Below, one piece after another: positions 34,531 to 50,100 of a stretch of 64,000 bases of DNA; position 1 is the stretch's first letter; every line of letters starts with the position of its first letter. Where the stretch lies: positions 1,533,501-1,597,500 of the forward strand of contig JAWNZC010000114.1 in assembly GCA_035771165.1 (NCBI GenBank), given 5' to 3'. Position numbers and translations under genes: made by a program. The notes below the pieces were generated by a model. It saw nothing but the letters and a program-made list of their open reading frames with translations, was not told the DNA's origin and ran no database searches. This stretch comes from Paragorgia papillata. Taxonomy: Eukaryota; Cnidaria; Anthozoa; Scleralcyonacea; Coralliidae.

Positions 34531-37500
34531 TCAATGAATAAACTGTCTTCTGCATTTTCCCACCGCAATTTCTAGATCAGCTGTGCTAATGTCTCGGATG
34601 CTTTCAACATCTACATTTATATCTGAAATATTACCATAATCTTCATCACTATAGAAAAGAAATAAAATCAGTCTTTGTCCAAATTACTGGTTCACTACTT
34701 CAGTATACGAAGTACTGTATTTGTGTTGACTTCGACGCATTTATTTATCAACATTTGTAGCTAGCGGTAACAGGAGAAGTAACAATACTGTAGGACTCTA
34801 GGTCCCTTATACAAGGTTATCCTCCAAAAATAAATGTTAACAAAATCAATGTAAGTACAAAGTCAAATACTAAATATACAATAAAAAATACAAATTATAA
34901 ACTAAATATACAACTAGCAATGACAAACGGAAGATAAATTAGATTGACGACATAAAGGACAAATAATACGCCATGTACGGATATCGTCGCATTTACCGTA
35001 GGGACGCACAAATTTTTTTGGAGTTTCTTTTTACGGGGGAGGGTTGGGAAAATACAAGAAAATTACCAAGATTAACTTATCAAAAAGCCATCTTAGTTAA
35101 ATACTAGGTTAATTGTTAATATAAGTGAAATTGTTCACTCACCAACTGATGCTTCCAAGATATTCCCTAACACAAAATAAAGCAGCACTACGACCTGTAA
35201 CAAAATTTTAAGAAAATACATCCATGGCTGTAGAACACTAGCCTGTGTGGTACTGAAAATAGTTAATTCACTTCATGAACTTACATATCTCTTTTAAATC
35301 ACTGCCAGAACAATTTTCAGTCAGCTCTGCAATGTAGCCATAATCTACGTCATCTTCTACCTACAGTAGGAAAAAACATCCCAAAGCAAAACTCGTATCA
35401 ACCCCGCGCTCTTAAAGACCATAATGATTCAATAAATTCAAAAGTAAATTAAAATAAAATAATTCTTAGGAAGCAAACCTTTTCATTAGTTAATACTATT
35501 CTTAAAATTGCTTCTCGCTGTTTAGAATTCTATAATAATGACAGAAGAGTTAACAGAAATTAAATTAAAAGTTTACTTCTACTTATAGGGATTACTGTAC
35601 GATGATGATGAAATTGTGTGAACATTTTGAAATAAATGCGTCTCTCTAATGCAGTACACCAACTTTTTACTTTGCTATATCCAAATCACTCCCTATAAAG
35701 CATTTTTTTACAGCTTTGAATACATTTAAATTAATTATTTAGTATTTTTAGATAGTTACAAATTGTAACAATTATGATATCACTTACTGGAAGAGTAATA
35801 TGAAATGTTGTTGACATCCTTCTCAAAATAGCTTTATCTACATCCTGTGGTCTGTTGGTAGCACCCATAATCATTACTTGACAACTATCATCTGTTTGTA
35901 GACCTAATAATTTTTACAGTGTAAAATTATAATTCTTGCCTGGTACAGCAGGCCTGGTGAGGTCATATGATTTATAGGCTATATACGATGTAAGTAGGAC
36001 ACGTCATAAGACATTGCGCTGCGTTTAAACGTTCCGCTACGCTACAAAAAGTTCCGCTTCTACGTTGTAAGACGTTGCACTACGACGTTATCCTTCAAAA
36101 GGAGGCTTTTTTAAACAGTGCGCACGCGCGATCGCGCAACAAGCATGGTACAGTAACTTATCGCAAGTAAGCACATCAGTAAATTATTGCGGTGCCCTGA
36201 AAGTTAGCAGCGCGCGCAGCTAACTTCCAAACCGCTTTATATTCTGTGTGTGTGTGTGTGTTCGTTCGTTCGTTCGTTCGTTAGGAATCAATAGCATGCG
36301 ACATTTTCAACGCGATGTTTTGAACGCCACATGGCACCGCTTTGCAGCACTGTGTTCCGTTGACAATTCTCTGATGAAACTCTTACCATCCCACAGACTC
36401 ATAAACTGAGCCTTCATCATGGCTGTGGCTTCATGATCATTTGCGGCACGACTTCTTAGAAATGAATCTAATTATAGAGAAAAGATTACATGGAATTATA
36501 GATATTCATAAAAAAGCTGAAAACAGTTTGTTTGAAATGTAGTTACCAGGTATATTTCCTTTCAAAACATACCTATTTCATCAATAAAAACTATACATGG
36601 TGCTAGCTTGTTTGCCTGTGAAATTTATAAAACAAGTTAGAACAGATTGTAAAGTTGAATGCATGCATTTCATCATATTCATAAATCGATGGGTAGAAGC
36701 ATCTACTGTACAAATTAGGATGAATAACTGATGAAAGGATTAATAAATAATTGTAGAAGTGATATACAGTACTTGTGAACTGACCAAAGGACCCAATATA
36801 TACAGTACTTAGTTATTTTCATAGGTGTATGGGCACAAATTTCCAGGGGGGGGTGGCCAAGAATTTGCCCAAACAAAAAGTGCCCGACTTTTTATATCAT
36901 ACTAAATACAATCTACTGTAATCAGCATGCACAATAGTTCATCAGCATGCACAATAGTTCATACAACACTACTTGCACAATATGGCATACTGTAAGTAAT
37001 AGTTCAAACACGAGTAAGCGTTCTTCCTCCGATTTCAAAACACCGAGAAGTGAGTTGAAGAAACGAGGCGAAGCCGAGTTTTTTTAACGAACTTCGAGGT
37101 GTTTTGAAAACGGAGGAAGAACTCTTTACGAGTGTTTGAACTTACTTCTAAAACGAACCCGTATTTTGAGAGAAAATCGAGATTAAAGTTGATGAAATTT
37201 GGCCGTAATCTTCCTCTTATTTCAAAACACTGATTAAATATTTCTTTCTTTTGAATTTTCTTCATGAATTATTAATGAGTTTTAGAAATCTATATATGTG
37301 ATAGCCTATGGCTATATGATTGGTTTATAACTATAATCATAATAATAGTGGGCTAGCATGAAATAAGCTGAGTCTGAGGTAGCCTGCAAGCAGGCTAAGT
37401 CTGAGGTCGTTGTTGCCCTACTTGGCTTATCTTCTCCAACAACTGGAGGGCTGACCCGGTCCATACACCTATGGTTCTTTTAACAGTTTCCTATTCACCA

Positions 37501-39977
37501 TAACAATGTTAGTGACTTACAAGTGAAAAAAGTGCTGCAGCTAGTTTTTGGGACTCTCCATACCACTTGTCAGTTAAGCTTGATACTTGAACATTGATAA
37601 ATCGACATCCTAAAGTATAGCGTAAATAAATTTACAAAGTTCCAGAGGACAAACTTTGTATTTAGAAAGAAAACCATCAGATATTACAATAACTAATAGT
37701 AAAGTGAAGTGAATGAAGTAAAGTAAAGTAAAGTAAAGTAAAGTAAAGTGAAGTGAATAAAGTGAAGTGAAGTGATAAAAGTAATGTAAAGTAAAGTAAA
37801 ATGAAGTGAAGTGAATAAAGTAAAGTGAAGTAAAGTGGAGTGAATAAAGTAAAGTGAAGTAAAGTAAAGTAAAGTGGAGTGAATAAAGTAAAGTGAAGTA
37901 AAGTAAAGTGGAGTGAAGTGAAGTGAAAGTGATAATTTAAACCTGCAGTCTTTGCTGTGGCTTTAGCCACCATTGTTTTACCACATCCTGGTGGACCATA
38001 CAACAAAACACCTAGAATAATTACAGTACATGCATAATTAATTAAATTATAATTCATAATTATGATTTCCCTTGATAATGGTACTATTAATGCATGAAAG
38101 CTGGAACTAATAATACAAAGTAGTATTCTCACACACAGCTGGGGGCTGCTACAGCATCCGCCGCAAGCTTAACCTTTATTTAACCACAGCTATCACAGCT
38201 TTACATCACATTACTGTTACCTATTACAGCTCAACTAGAATTAAACTAAATACAGGATGACTACAACAGTAATAACAGTTCATCGTATTTAGCACATACA
38301 GTAACCTAACAATAAACTTCAACCTATGAAGCATACAAGGTGAAGGGTGGGTGGGATTAGAGGTCAAGCATGGTGAAGCCACAACAAAAAATGTGCTGAC
38401 ATAACCCGCACCCCCTATACACCTGATTACCCATCATGCCCCCAGCAGTGTGAGAGAAAACATTTTCTGCTTCTTTCATTCCTCAGCCAGCAGAAAATAA
38501 CACTTTTCATGTTTATATAGAACTCATAATCAATTAAATTTAATACTCATAATTATGATTTCCCTTGATAATGGTACTATGCATGAAAGCAGGAATTAAT
38601 AATATAAAGTAGTATTTTCATTTTTATGTAGAACTCATTATTAATTTACCTTTTGGAGCTGAAAGTAGTGAAGATTTACCAAAAATATACTTTTGTTTCA
38701 TTGGCAAAATAACAGTTTCCTACAAAAATCATCAATTTGTTCAATGGAAATTAAAAATGCAGTCACTGTTATTTTATGTGATTTGTTTGTGAAAAAACAT
38801 GAAAATTAGTTATTTTGTACAATAAATAAATATAAATAATAAATTTTGAGTTGAAAAATAAATTTCCCTTACTGTAAGAGTATTATTTACTGTACTGCAG
38901 TATACATGTATGTGTTATTAATTCATCAAATTTAAGAGTAAAATTACCTTCAGCTCTTTTATCACAATGTCCAGACCACCTATGTCACTCCACTTTACAG
39001 GAATTGACAATGGATCAATCAACGTTGATGCTAAAGACATCTCGTAGTCGTTCAGCTTCAATTTACAAGTTAATAAACTAATATTAAAAATGTGTTATCT
39101 TGGGATCAATTTTTTAGTTTAAAAAACAGTTAACATTATCCTAAAATTTTGTTATGGCAAATTACTAAAGACCAATCAATTCAATTATGTCATTAATATC
39201 CATTTATACTGTCTAGGATGTCTGAGGGCTTTCTCTTTGGTGAGTAAAATTGTTTCGTATTAAGCCCTAATCAAATGAGAATGCAAGTCATCACAAGTTG
39301 GCAGTCACAAATTTCTGTGGCGGTCGTTTGAACACCCAAATTAACAAAATAAAGGTTTCATGAGTGTTTCAAACAAGTTTTAACTTTGTCACGGTACATA
39401 ATATTTTCGGGAAATTATTCAGAGGGGCTGGCTGAGATAGTGTGACTGCCAACTTGCGATGACTTGCGTTCTTGTTTGATTAGAGTTTTAGACAGAATAA
39501 AGCACCAACTCGGCCAGGAATGGGTTAAGTAATTGCTATACCAATCAATCAATAAATAAATTATAAAGTCAAGGAAACCTCTCATTGATTGTTTATCAAT
39601 TATCAATATTATTGATTGTTCATTATTGATTGATTGAGGATAAATTTCTGTTGATAAGCTATTTCATTGAGTTACATAAGCTGGGAATGATGACATCATT
39701 TTAGAAATTTCCATACCTCAACACCAGTCACACCAATTTTTTTCAGCAACTCCTCTGCCTTTTAAGAAAACGTAATTATTAAACACAAGGCTACATGTAT
39801 ATACACTGGGTAAAAGTATTGTCAAGTCATTTTAATATTTACTTCTTTCTGGGCCATTTGCCTTCTCTTTTTTGTAGGGTCTATATTATCAATAATCCAT
39901 TTCATGCCATAAAATAACAAGGCGCTGAGTAGACCTAACTGAATAAGCTGAGCAATTTGTCTGTTATCCACTGGCAT
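34531..39977 (-). CDS. ATAD1: ATAD1/Msp1 outer mitochondrial membrane AAA-ATPase, 13 exons
   Basis: ATAD1 extracts mislocalised tail-anchored proteins from the outer mitochondrial membrane and peroxisomes. Exons: 39843-39977, 39717-39758, 38948-39055, 38650-38719, 37943-38011, 37521-37609, 36573-36615, 36387-36467, 35788-35903, 35479-35529, 35285-35360, 35143-35194, 34531-34648; together 349 aa in frame (human 361). The N-terminal membrane anchor is about residues 9-29 ([19 protein letters not shown]). Walker A is GPPGCGKT (124-131) and Walker B IVFIDEID (179-186). The pore-loop region is [20 protein letters not shown], sensor 1 is MGATNRPQD, and the arginine finger pair lies in [18 protein letters not shown] and [13 protein letters not shown] complete the small domain. 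All catalytic residues are present. It is head-to-head with RPS14 (498 bp between start codons). Confidence 0.97.
36999..37290. mobile_element. Foldback family 1-like element in ATAD1 intron 6
   Basis: The arms aagcgttcttcctccgattt + caaaacacc and gaggtgttttgaaaacggagg form a hairpin at 37015-37125. A body and the family 1 end tcttcatgaattattaatga follow (37258-37277). Confidence 0.6.
37695..37930. repeat. (AAAGT)n microsatellite in ATAD1 intron 5
   Basis: Imperfect pentanucleotide units aaagt/gaagt/gaata run up to 12 bp from the exon 5 donor. Confidence 0.95.
38020..38635. repeat. Direct repeats flanking a TIR element in ATAD1 intron 4
   Basis: A block of about 105 bp at 38025-38130 (attatgatttcccttgataa, tggtactat, gcatgaaagc, aaagtagtatt) is repeated at 38525-38625. 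Between the copies, 38131-38457 is bounded by inverted ends ctcacacacagctgggggc and gcccccagcagtgtgagag. The flanking duplication is far longer than any target site duplication. Confidence 0.7.
39260..39485. mobile_element. Inverted-repeat element in ATAD1 intron 2
   Basis: The arms aatcaaatgagaatgcaagt + catcacaagttggcagtcac and their near-complement at 39440-39482 enclose about 130 bp. Confidence 0.65.
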
Positions 39978-40475
39978 TTTTAGAATTCAAGTCCTTTCAC
40001 TATCTTTGGCAGCATGAAAGGACAAATAATTGATTGCCGGGTATATAACCCCGTTGTACTGGTCACTAGGGACTAAAGTTCTTCAGTGTTTTTCTCAGAA
40101 AACTTTATCAACAAAGAAAACTACTAACAACATAAAAGGTAACGTTTTAAAACACAGTTAAGCATAGTCTTTATAAAAAATGGCATTTTGTTCGTTTAAA
40201 AATAACATATTGTCATAAAATTAAAAGTTTATAAATGGGGGTTAATAAACCCGGCGTGACGTATTTGATGGATCTCATGGACTAGTTTCCAGTCTTTCTC
40301 TATTTTCCAAACGTTCTTTCTGATGTTTGCTATCATTCGTTATAATACGTTTTGAGGTATTGCTTAAAATCCCTTCCATCTTTCATGTATTTCTTGTCAT
40401 TTGGCCCCCAAAATCACATATCATATGTAAAAATAACCCTTCTTTCTCCTGAGCACTTTATTTTGTAATTTTAGC
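39978..40475. promoter_or_regulatory. Divergent ATAD1/RPS14 promoter region
   Basis: This is 498 bp between start codons. Pyrimidine tracts (gtctttctctattttcc at 40291-40308, cttctttctcct at 40439-40450) are candidate 5' TOP starts for RPS14. The sequence tgtaattttag directly before the RPS14 ATG looks like a splice acceptor, implying a noncoding first exon as in vertebrate RPS14. Confidence 0.5.
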
Positions 40476-42114
<1,639 letters not shown>

Positions 42115-42139
42115 ATTATGATAATGATATCCTACTTTC

Positions 42140-42145
42140 AATAAA
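42140..42145 (+). terminator. Polyadenylation signal of RPS14
   Basis: AATAAA lies 26 bp downstream of the RPS14 stop codon, followed by a T-rich stretch. Confidence 0.75.
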
Positions 42146-42769
42146 GTGGTCTGCAAAAAAAACATTGTTTCAGAACTTCTTTTTCTTGTCTTCATCACAG
42201 TTTGTTAAACATTTTGCATTTCACTTGATTATATACACTAGGGGATGTACTAGACACTGTTTTCCCCTTGGAATAGGTTATTAAAGCTCTCCCGAGTATA
42301 AGCCCCATCAATGCAAAAAATCTGTCCAATCAAATGTACTGAAAATGAATAAGGCAACTTATGTATATACATATGTACATAAATGGCATGTACTATTTTG
42401 AATTTCCATCCAGGAAGGCTTAGTTTTGAGCGGACATGATTATCACTTAATTAGCCTGAGTGCAGGCAGGACATTTTTTAATTTGCCATAGGAAAGGTGG
42501 AAAAACGCTTTGTCTGATTAAAACAATTATTTTTTGACGAAATATTGGAAGTTTAAAAAATGGCCAACATCAGACAAAATAAATAAGCCCTCGCCCTCCC
42601 CTATGCATTTTGACCGATTTTGAAATAAGGTCAAATTTTGTCATTTATCGCGAATTAGCCTTTCTTCTTGGTAAACTTGTTCAGGCTTGCCCAAAGTCAT
42701 GTGATTATGGTAATCTGCGTGTTCTTTTTCCGCGCGGGAACTCACTCGAATGTGTACCATGTGATCGCG

Positions 42770-42853
42770 ATCAACCAATAGGATTCACTCAAATTGGCGC
42801 GTAATGTACACAATTTTACCGCCATCGTCATAACGTGCTCGACGAGGAAGAAG
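42770..42853 (+). promoter_or_regulatory. PCNA: PCNA promoter and noncoding first exon
   Basis: CCAAT at 42775 and an E2F-like ttggcgcg at 42794 precede gacgaggaagaag|gtaagat. This reads as a first exon ending at 42853 with a strong donor. The matching acceptor is tatatttacag|ttattagg at 44087/44088, 64 bp before the PCNA start codon. Exon 1 is inferred. Confidence 0.5.
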
Positions 42854-43398
42854 GTAAGATGTTAAATTGTATTTTGTTCCTTAAAACCTGGCTCTCCTTG
42901 CTTGTATTTTTAACATAGAAGTAGATATAGAGTACTAGATGCTATGGTAGATATTTTGGTTGCGTTTTTGTCGCATTAAATGGCATAGGTTTGTTGAGAT
43001 AGCCTTGGCTTGTGTAGCTGTAGTCGTCGATCGATGAACTCGTTTATTTTGATATAATAAGTTCTCTTTCTTGGTTCTTGTGACACAAATCAGTATCTAC
43101 AAGCCACATTCAACCCTTGTAATCTTTTGATTTGCTAAATCTTTATATGAAGACTTTCATTTTAATATAAACTTTCAACTGCCAGGCTGCGCTATGGCGG
43201 AGTTGAATGGCCATATTTAGACCAATTCCCTTGGGGACTAACCAAGCTTCTTGGAACTGCAATTCTATTGTTAAAAATCTGTTTCGAAGATAGGTGTTTT
43301 GTAGTGGCTTCTTCTGCCAATAATTCTACGCAGACACTATACAGAGAAGCGATTGCGACGAATTGAGCCATTTTCAAGATGGCGCCAAGTCGCCAACA

Positions 43399-43410
43399 TT
43401 TGGCGCGAAA
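43399..43410 (+). promoter_or_regulatory. Perfect E2F consensus site
   Basis: tttggcgcgaaa equals the palindromic E2F consensus. It lies 742 bp upstream of the PCNA start codon, inside the inferred 5' UTR intron. PCNA is a classic E2F target at the G1/S transition, which makes a functional site plausible. Confidence 0.55.
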
Positions 43411-44094
43411 TGCAAAAATTAAATTACATTCTAGCTAATGTTTCCCAAGCGAAAGCGAAGCTGTTGTGTGTTACTAAATATGGTTATATATGTCTATATG
43501 GTTGCTAAATTAGGTCAACTTTTGTTTTTTTTAAAGCAAGGGAATTTTTGTAATGTATTTACGGTCAATGTACAGTATATAAATTTAATATGCTATAAAT
43601 GCAGTTTTCCTTGATGGAATTATGGATTTATGTCTTGCATTATTCTTTAAATTTCATTCATATTCTTGTCAGTGAAATATAGGTGTATGAAAATGCTATT
43701 TGGTGATTGGCTTATAAAACTTGAAATTATTAAAATAGTACTGTCATTTCATGGAAAAGCTATTCCTCAAGTGTTGATAAATTTGAAAGTGTAACATGTT
43801 CCCCTGGGCATATATATATACTCTGGGATTTGAATTTTAGGCCCCATTATACTGTACTGAATAGGTTTTTGTGCTGGCATGAAACCTATCTGGTATGATA
43901 TGAACAGACTTGGCATGAAACATCAATTTTGGGAACATCAACGATGTCAAATGCTTGATATGTACTGTACTCAGATTTGGATAGGAATCTACAAATATCA
44001 ATCCACCATGTTTCTTTGGTTGTAGGGTGCCGTGAATGCTTTCCTATACCGTTTATGTACTCATTGCTGTTGTTTCTATATTTACAGTTATTAG

Positions 44095-45865
<1,771 letters not shown>

Positions 45866-47130
45866 TGAAGCAACAAAAAAAAAGCAAAATACATACATAA
45901 AGATTGTGGATGCAGTTCCCTTCTGTTCTTGTTTAAATTTCATATATGTTGCAGGCAGCCTTGTTTTAATGTATTATATTATTTTTAAGTACAACATTGT
46001 GTAAAATACGATAGTGGTTTAAGAATTAAAGAACTGACATGAAATGTACTTTCTGGTACAAGAGCTGATTTATATACCCTGGCCTTGGGGGATAGTCAAC
46101 TAGGGCTGTACCTTGAATGTTGCATATGCCATTGTGAAATGCTTTATACATGTAACCTTTTACCCCCTGCTCAACCACCTTTACAATAGCTCTGGTTGTA
46201 TATTATTTTCACATGAACCTCAATTTAGACTACACTGAAATACTGAATTACATGACCAAAAAATAATTATACATTAAATCAAAATCTGAACATCCCAACT
46301 AACTAAATTTAAACTACATACAGCAGGTCCTCCAATGTTAAATTACTTTCAGTTATTAAAATACTGATTATAATCATTTGCCTAATTAAATAACATTTTA
46401 ACTGACAGTGTATGTTTTTATTAGTATTTTTTAAATATAATTACCTGTTGTAATTATTACTGTACCTAGTATTAGGCTACAAGTTTATTGGTATTTCCAT
46501 TTAATAAGTATAGGTTAGTGACCGAAACCGAGGTCACTACACTGGTTATTAACCCCGAGGGTAATAACCAGTGTAGTGACTGAGGTTAAGGTCACTAACC
46601 GACTTAGTTTATTCATGACACAGACGATATTTGTTATTTAACCAAAAAATGGTATTCTAGATGTAGTTTTAAAGCGATATAGTGCTGGTCATTTAATATG
46701 CAAGGTCAATAACCTATTTATTAACTGCAGCACAAAGATAATTTATGCATGAATAAACTAAGGTACACCATTAAACTTTGTTTACATAGACCAGATTAAC
46801 TATAAAGAATTTACTGAGCACTTTCAGATAGCTCCTGGTACGCTGTTGCAGGGTTGGGGGTCACCAGTTTATCTGGTTGTAAACACTAGAGTAAAAATGA
46901 TTTTCTTCAAATTGGTATTTCAACAACCACTGTACAGACTACCATCATGCACTGTAGTTTGCATGGTAATGGCTGTTCAAATAAACTCAAAGGCTTTTGT
47001 ATTTGTTACCAAACTGAAACTAACCAGACTACTGTATTTACCCCGTTATCTATGCATTAATTGATGATGGTTTCATTGTAAAACAACCTAGCTTGCTAAT
47101 TACAATAAATAATAATGGATGTAAAATATT
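45866..47130. other. Convergent PCNA/CDS intergenic region
   Basis: No gene is seen. It contains an ATTAAA signal (46025-46030) and a nearly perfect palindrome at 46513-46605 (gttagtgaccgaaaccgagg, ggttattaaccc and complements). The rest is AT-rich. Confidence 0.6.
46513..46605. repeat. Near-perfect 93-bp palindrome
   Basis: The arms ttagtgaccgaaaccgaggt + cactacactggttatta and their complement meet at cccgagggt. It resembles foldback elements elsewhere in the window (48770-48905; 6966-7070) with ccgaggt and ggttatta motifs. Confidence 0.8.
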
Positions 47131-50100
47131 TCATTGATCTAAAATCTTTGCTTCCAGTAGCTCCTCTCTAAGCTTTTTATAAACATGAAGTTGTTGAGCT
47201 GGTCCAAGGGACAAAATCTGACGAAGAATCTTTACTGGATTTGGTGCCCTATAAAAAAAGATTCAGGACAGTTTCCAAACCATTTGTAACATATGTATAT
47301 AGATTCTTGTGAATAGTGTATTGGGATACTGCAAATCTCATTGCCCTGTTGGTACATCCAGTATGTATGGTATAAATCATGCAATAACTGATTGGATTAT
47401 TTTGCATTGAAAATAACTTTATTAAACTTTAAATTACTCCTGTTGGGAATTCAAAATACAAAGAAAATATGATCAACCCCCCTTACCTTATAAGTGTGAA
47501 ATGGTACACATAGGTAAATGTTCCCATCAATAACTGACAGTCAAATCGATCCATTAGGCCACCATGTCCAGGAATAGTATCCCCAAAATCCTACAAAAAT
47601 ACCCCATTCTTGTAAAGTGAAACCATGGCAAGAAGAGACCCAAAATAATGAAACTCAAGTGCTGCCTCCTCTTACTACTTAGGGTTCTTCCTTTGATGAC
47701 AAAAATCATCTTATGTTAGTGTAGACTGTAATACACTGTACTGTAAGTGTCCGCTACAGTAGTGAGTAGTTTCCTTTTGCAAAATAATAAAGTACAGTAC
47801 AGTATATACCTTAACTTTGAATGCTCTTTTGAAACCACTGGCAAAGAAACCTCCGAAGGGAGCAATCAATGATGAAAACAGAGATAGGAATAATGAGTGA
47901 ATCTGCATTGGATACATCCAAATTACAGGTTTTTCAAAACCAAGCTAAAACAATCCAAAAAAAAAAAGGCTGTTTTTGACTGACTCAGCTATCAATGGGT
48001 TAAAAAAATGCAATGATTCAAAATGTTGTCACATTTACCAATGAAGCAGGATAGTGAAAGGTTGGTGGAAGAGGGTACGAAGTTATTTGGTAAATTGGAG
48101 CAGGTGTACAAGAGACAAGGAATGTTTTACTTTCAACGTTGTACTAGTAAAAAAGAGAAAATTCAAAATAAAGGGGACTCATCAATATTCGAGATACAGC
48201 ACACATCTGAGTACGATTTCTATTTTCTTCAGGTCCTGATAAGCATATAGCCTTCTTTACCTCTAAAGGACAAGTAAAATACTGAAATTTACACATGAAG
48301 TATACAGCCTAAAAAAGAAACATGACATGTAATTACTTTTATTTTTCATAATAAATTTCTGGTAATGTGGGGAACAGTATAAATATCAGATTCAGGCCCA
48401 CCTGGACATCAGCTAGTACTGTACATTTATTATATGACACAGATTACTTCTGGCAAAATCACGTGCTGTGATTGGTTGCTGATGGGGTGAGATTTCTCGG
48501 TAATGCCCACAGGCATTATGAAAATTGTTAATGCCCTACGATTGGAAACAAACAAAAAATCCTAATAAGAAACTTTTATTGTTGAAAAATGACAAAAATA
48601 GATGAAATAGACGACGATGAACATTATAAAAGTAAATTCTAGTATCCAGACGAGAAAGAAAAATGCTAGTTCAGTGTTTTGATGAAGTTAAAGGAAGTGA
48701 AGACCAAGAAATACAAGATTGATTTTGAAATAAAAAGTGCCATATAATAAACTACTTAAAATAATAACCTTGACCATTCGGTCTTTATGGTAAAATATTA
48801 AATCTTGGTCTTGAGTGTATTAACCTCGCTATCGCTCAGTCAATACAACAAGACCTCGGTTTAATATTTTACTGTAAAGACCTCACTCTCGGTTATTAAG
48901 TAGTTAATATACATGTACATGATAAATTTTGAGTAGTCATAATTTCTTTTAATATTATTTTTGAATAAAATAAAACAAAAACATACAACAAATCCATATA
49001 TAATTGTCATGAGTCCACCACCAATAAATCCTTCCCAGGTCTTTTTAGGTGACAGCTGGTTGTGATGGTAAAGAAATTAATAATTTAATATATTAATAAT
49101 TAAACAACTTTAAAAATTAATATTCATTACTAATTATGATTGTTTTTTTATGTGAAAATAACATTTACCTTTATAAGTGGTGTTTTGCCAAAGAAAAATC
49201 CTACAATTATAGAACAAGTATTTCATTTTCAATTGTACATTTTGTAACTGCCAAAATTATGTTATTATTCTCATATTTTTTTAACATTATTTACAGTTCC
49301 CATTCTAGATCTGTTACAGTAGTCAGAATAATATTAACAATGAAGTCTCAATACTGTGGAATAGTTTCAATAAATAATAATAATTAATGATAATATGTAC
49401 ATGTACATGTACAATACTTACCAAATATATAAGCCCAAATATCATTACAAATCACCATGGATACAGGCAAGAAAAACCTTTAGTAATGAAAAATGCGAAG
49501 TAATTCCATGGTTTTTCAAAACCACTTAAAATCCCAAAAGCAGAATTTATGCACATTTTGTTCCATTATTTTGGTCATTGTATGCAGTGACCAAACTTTA
49601 ACCATGATCAATAATTTTCTAGCTTATTCATACCACATCATTCCTTCAAATAATGTCTGGATGAGAAGATGAGATTGTGTCACAATGAGTAGCAGAGTTA
49701 TATGTGTCCATCCAAACTATAAATTGCAAACAGAGATGCCACCATGAATGGGAAATACTGTACTGTAGAAGCCTCAAGAAACTACTGTAACACTTCAAAA
49801 GGAAAGACCATATTTATGACACAGTAGTAAGTCCAAAGTAAGTACTTACTAGAGTAAATTGTTTTTTATAAAAATCTTTTTTCAGGGTGACAACAAACAT
49901 CATTATTCCTAAGATGAAAATAGTAAGGAGCAAGATCAATCAGATTACACAACACTGGACATTGACTGCTGAGTCAAACTCACTGCACTTGATCACTGCA
50001 CAGCAATGTACATCAGAAAGAGAGATGGGTCAGACACCATGCATGTTTTGGCAACTCACCCAGGAGATATAGCCCATATGATATAAGTCGATGATACTGA

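Noticed and set aside
43192..43377. 61-codon minus-strand frame upstream of PCNA
   Set aside because: It is short, without splice context or homology. Its ATG lies in a caagatggcg block, typical of repeats in this window.
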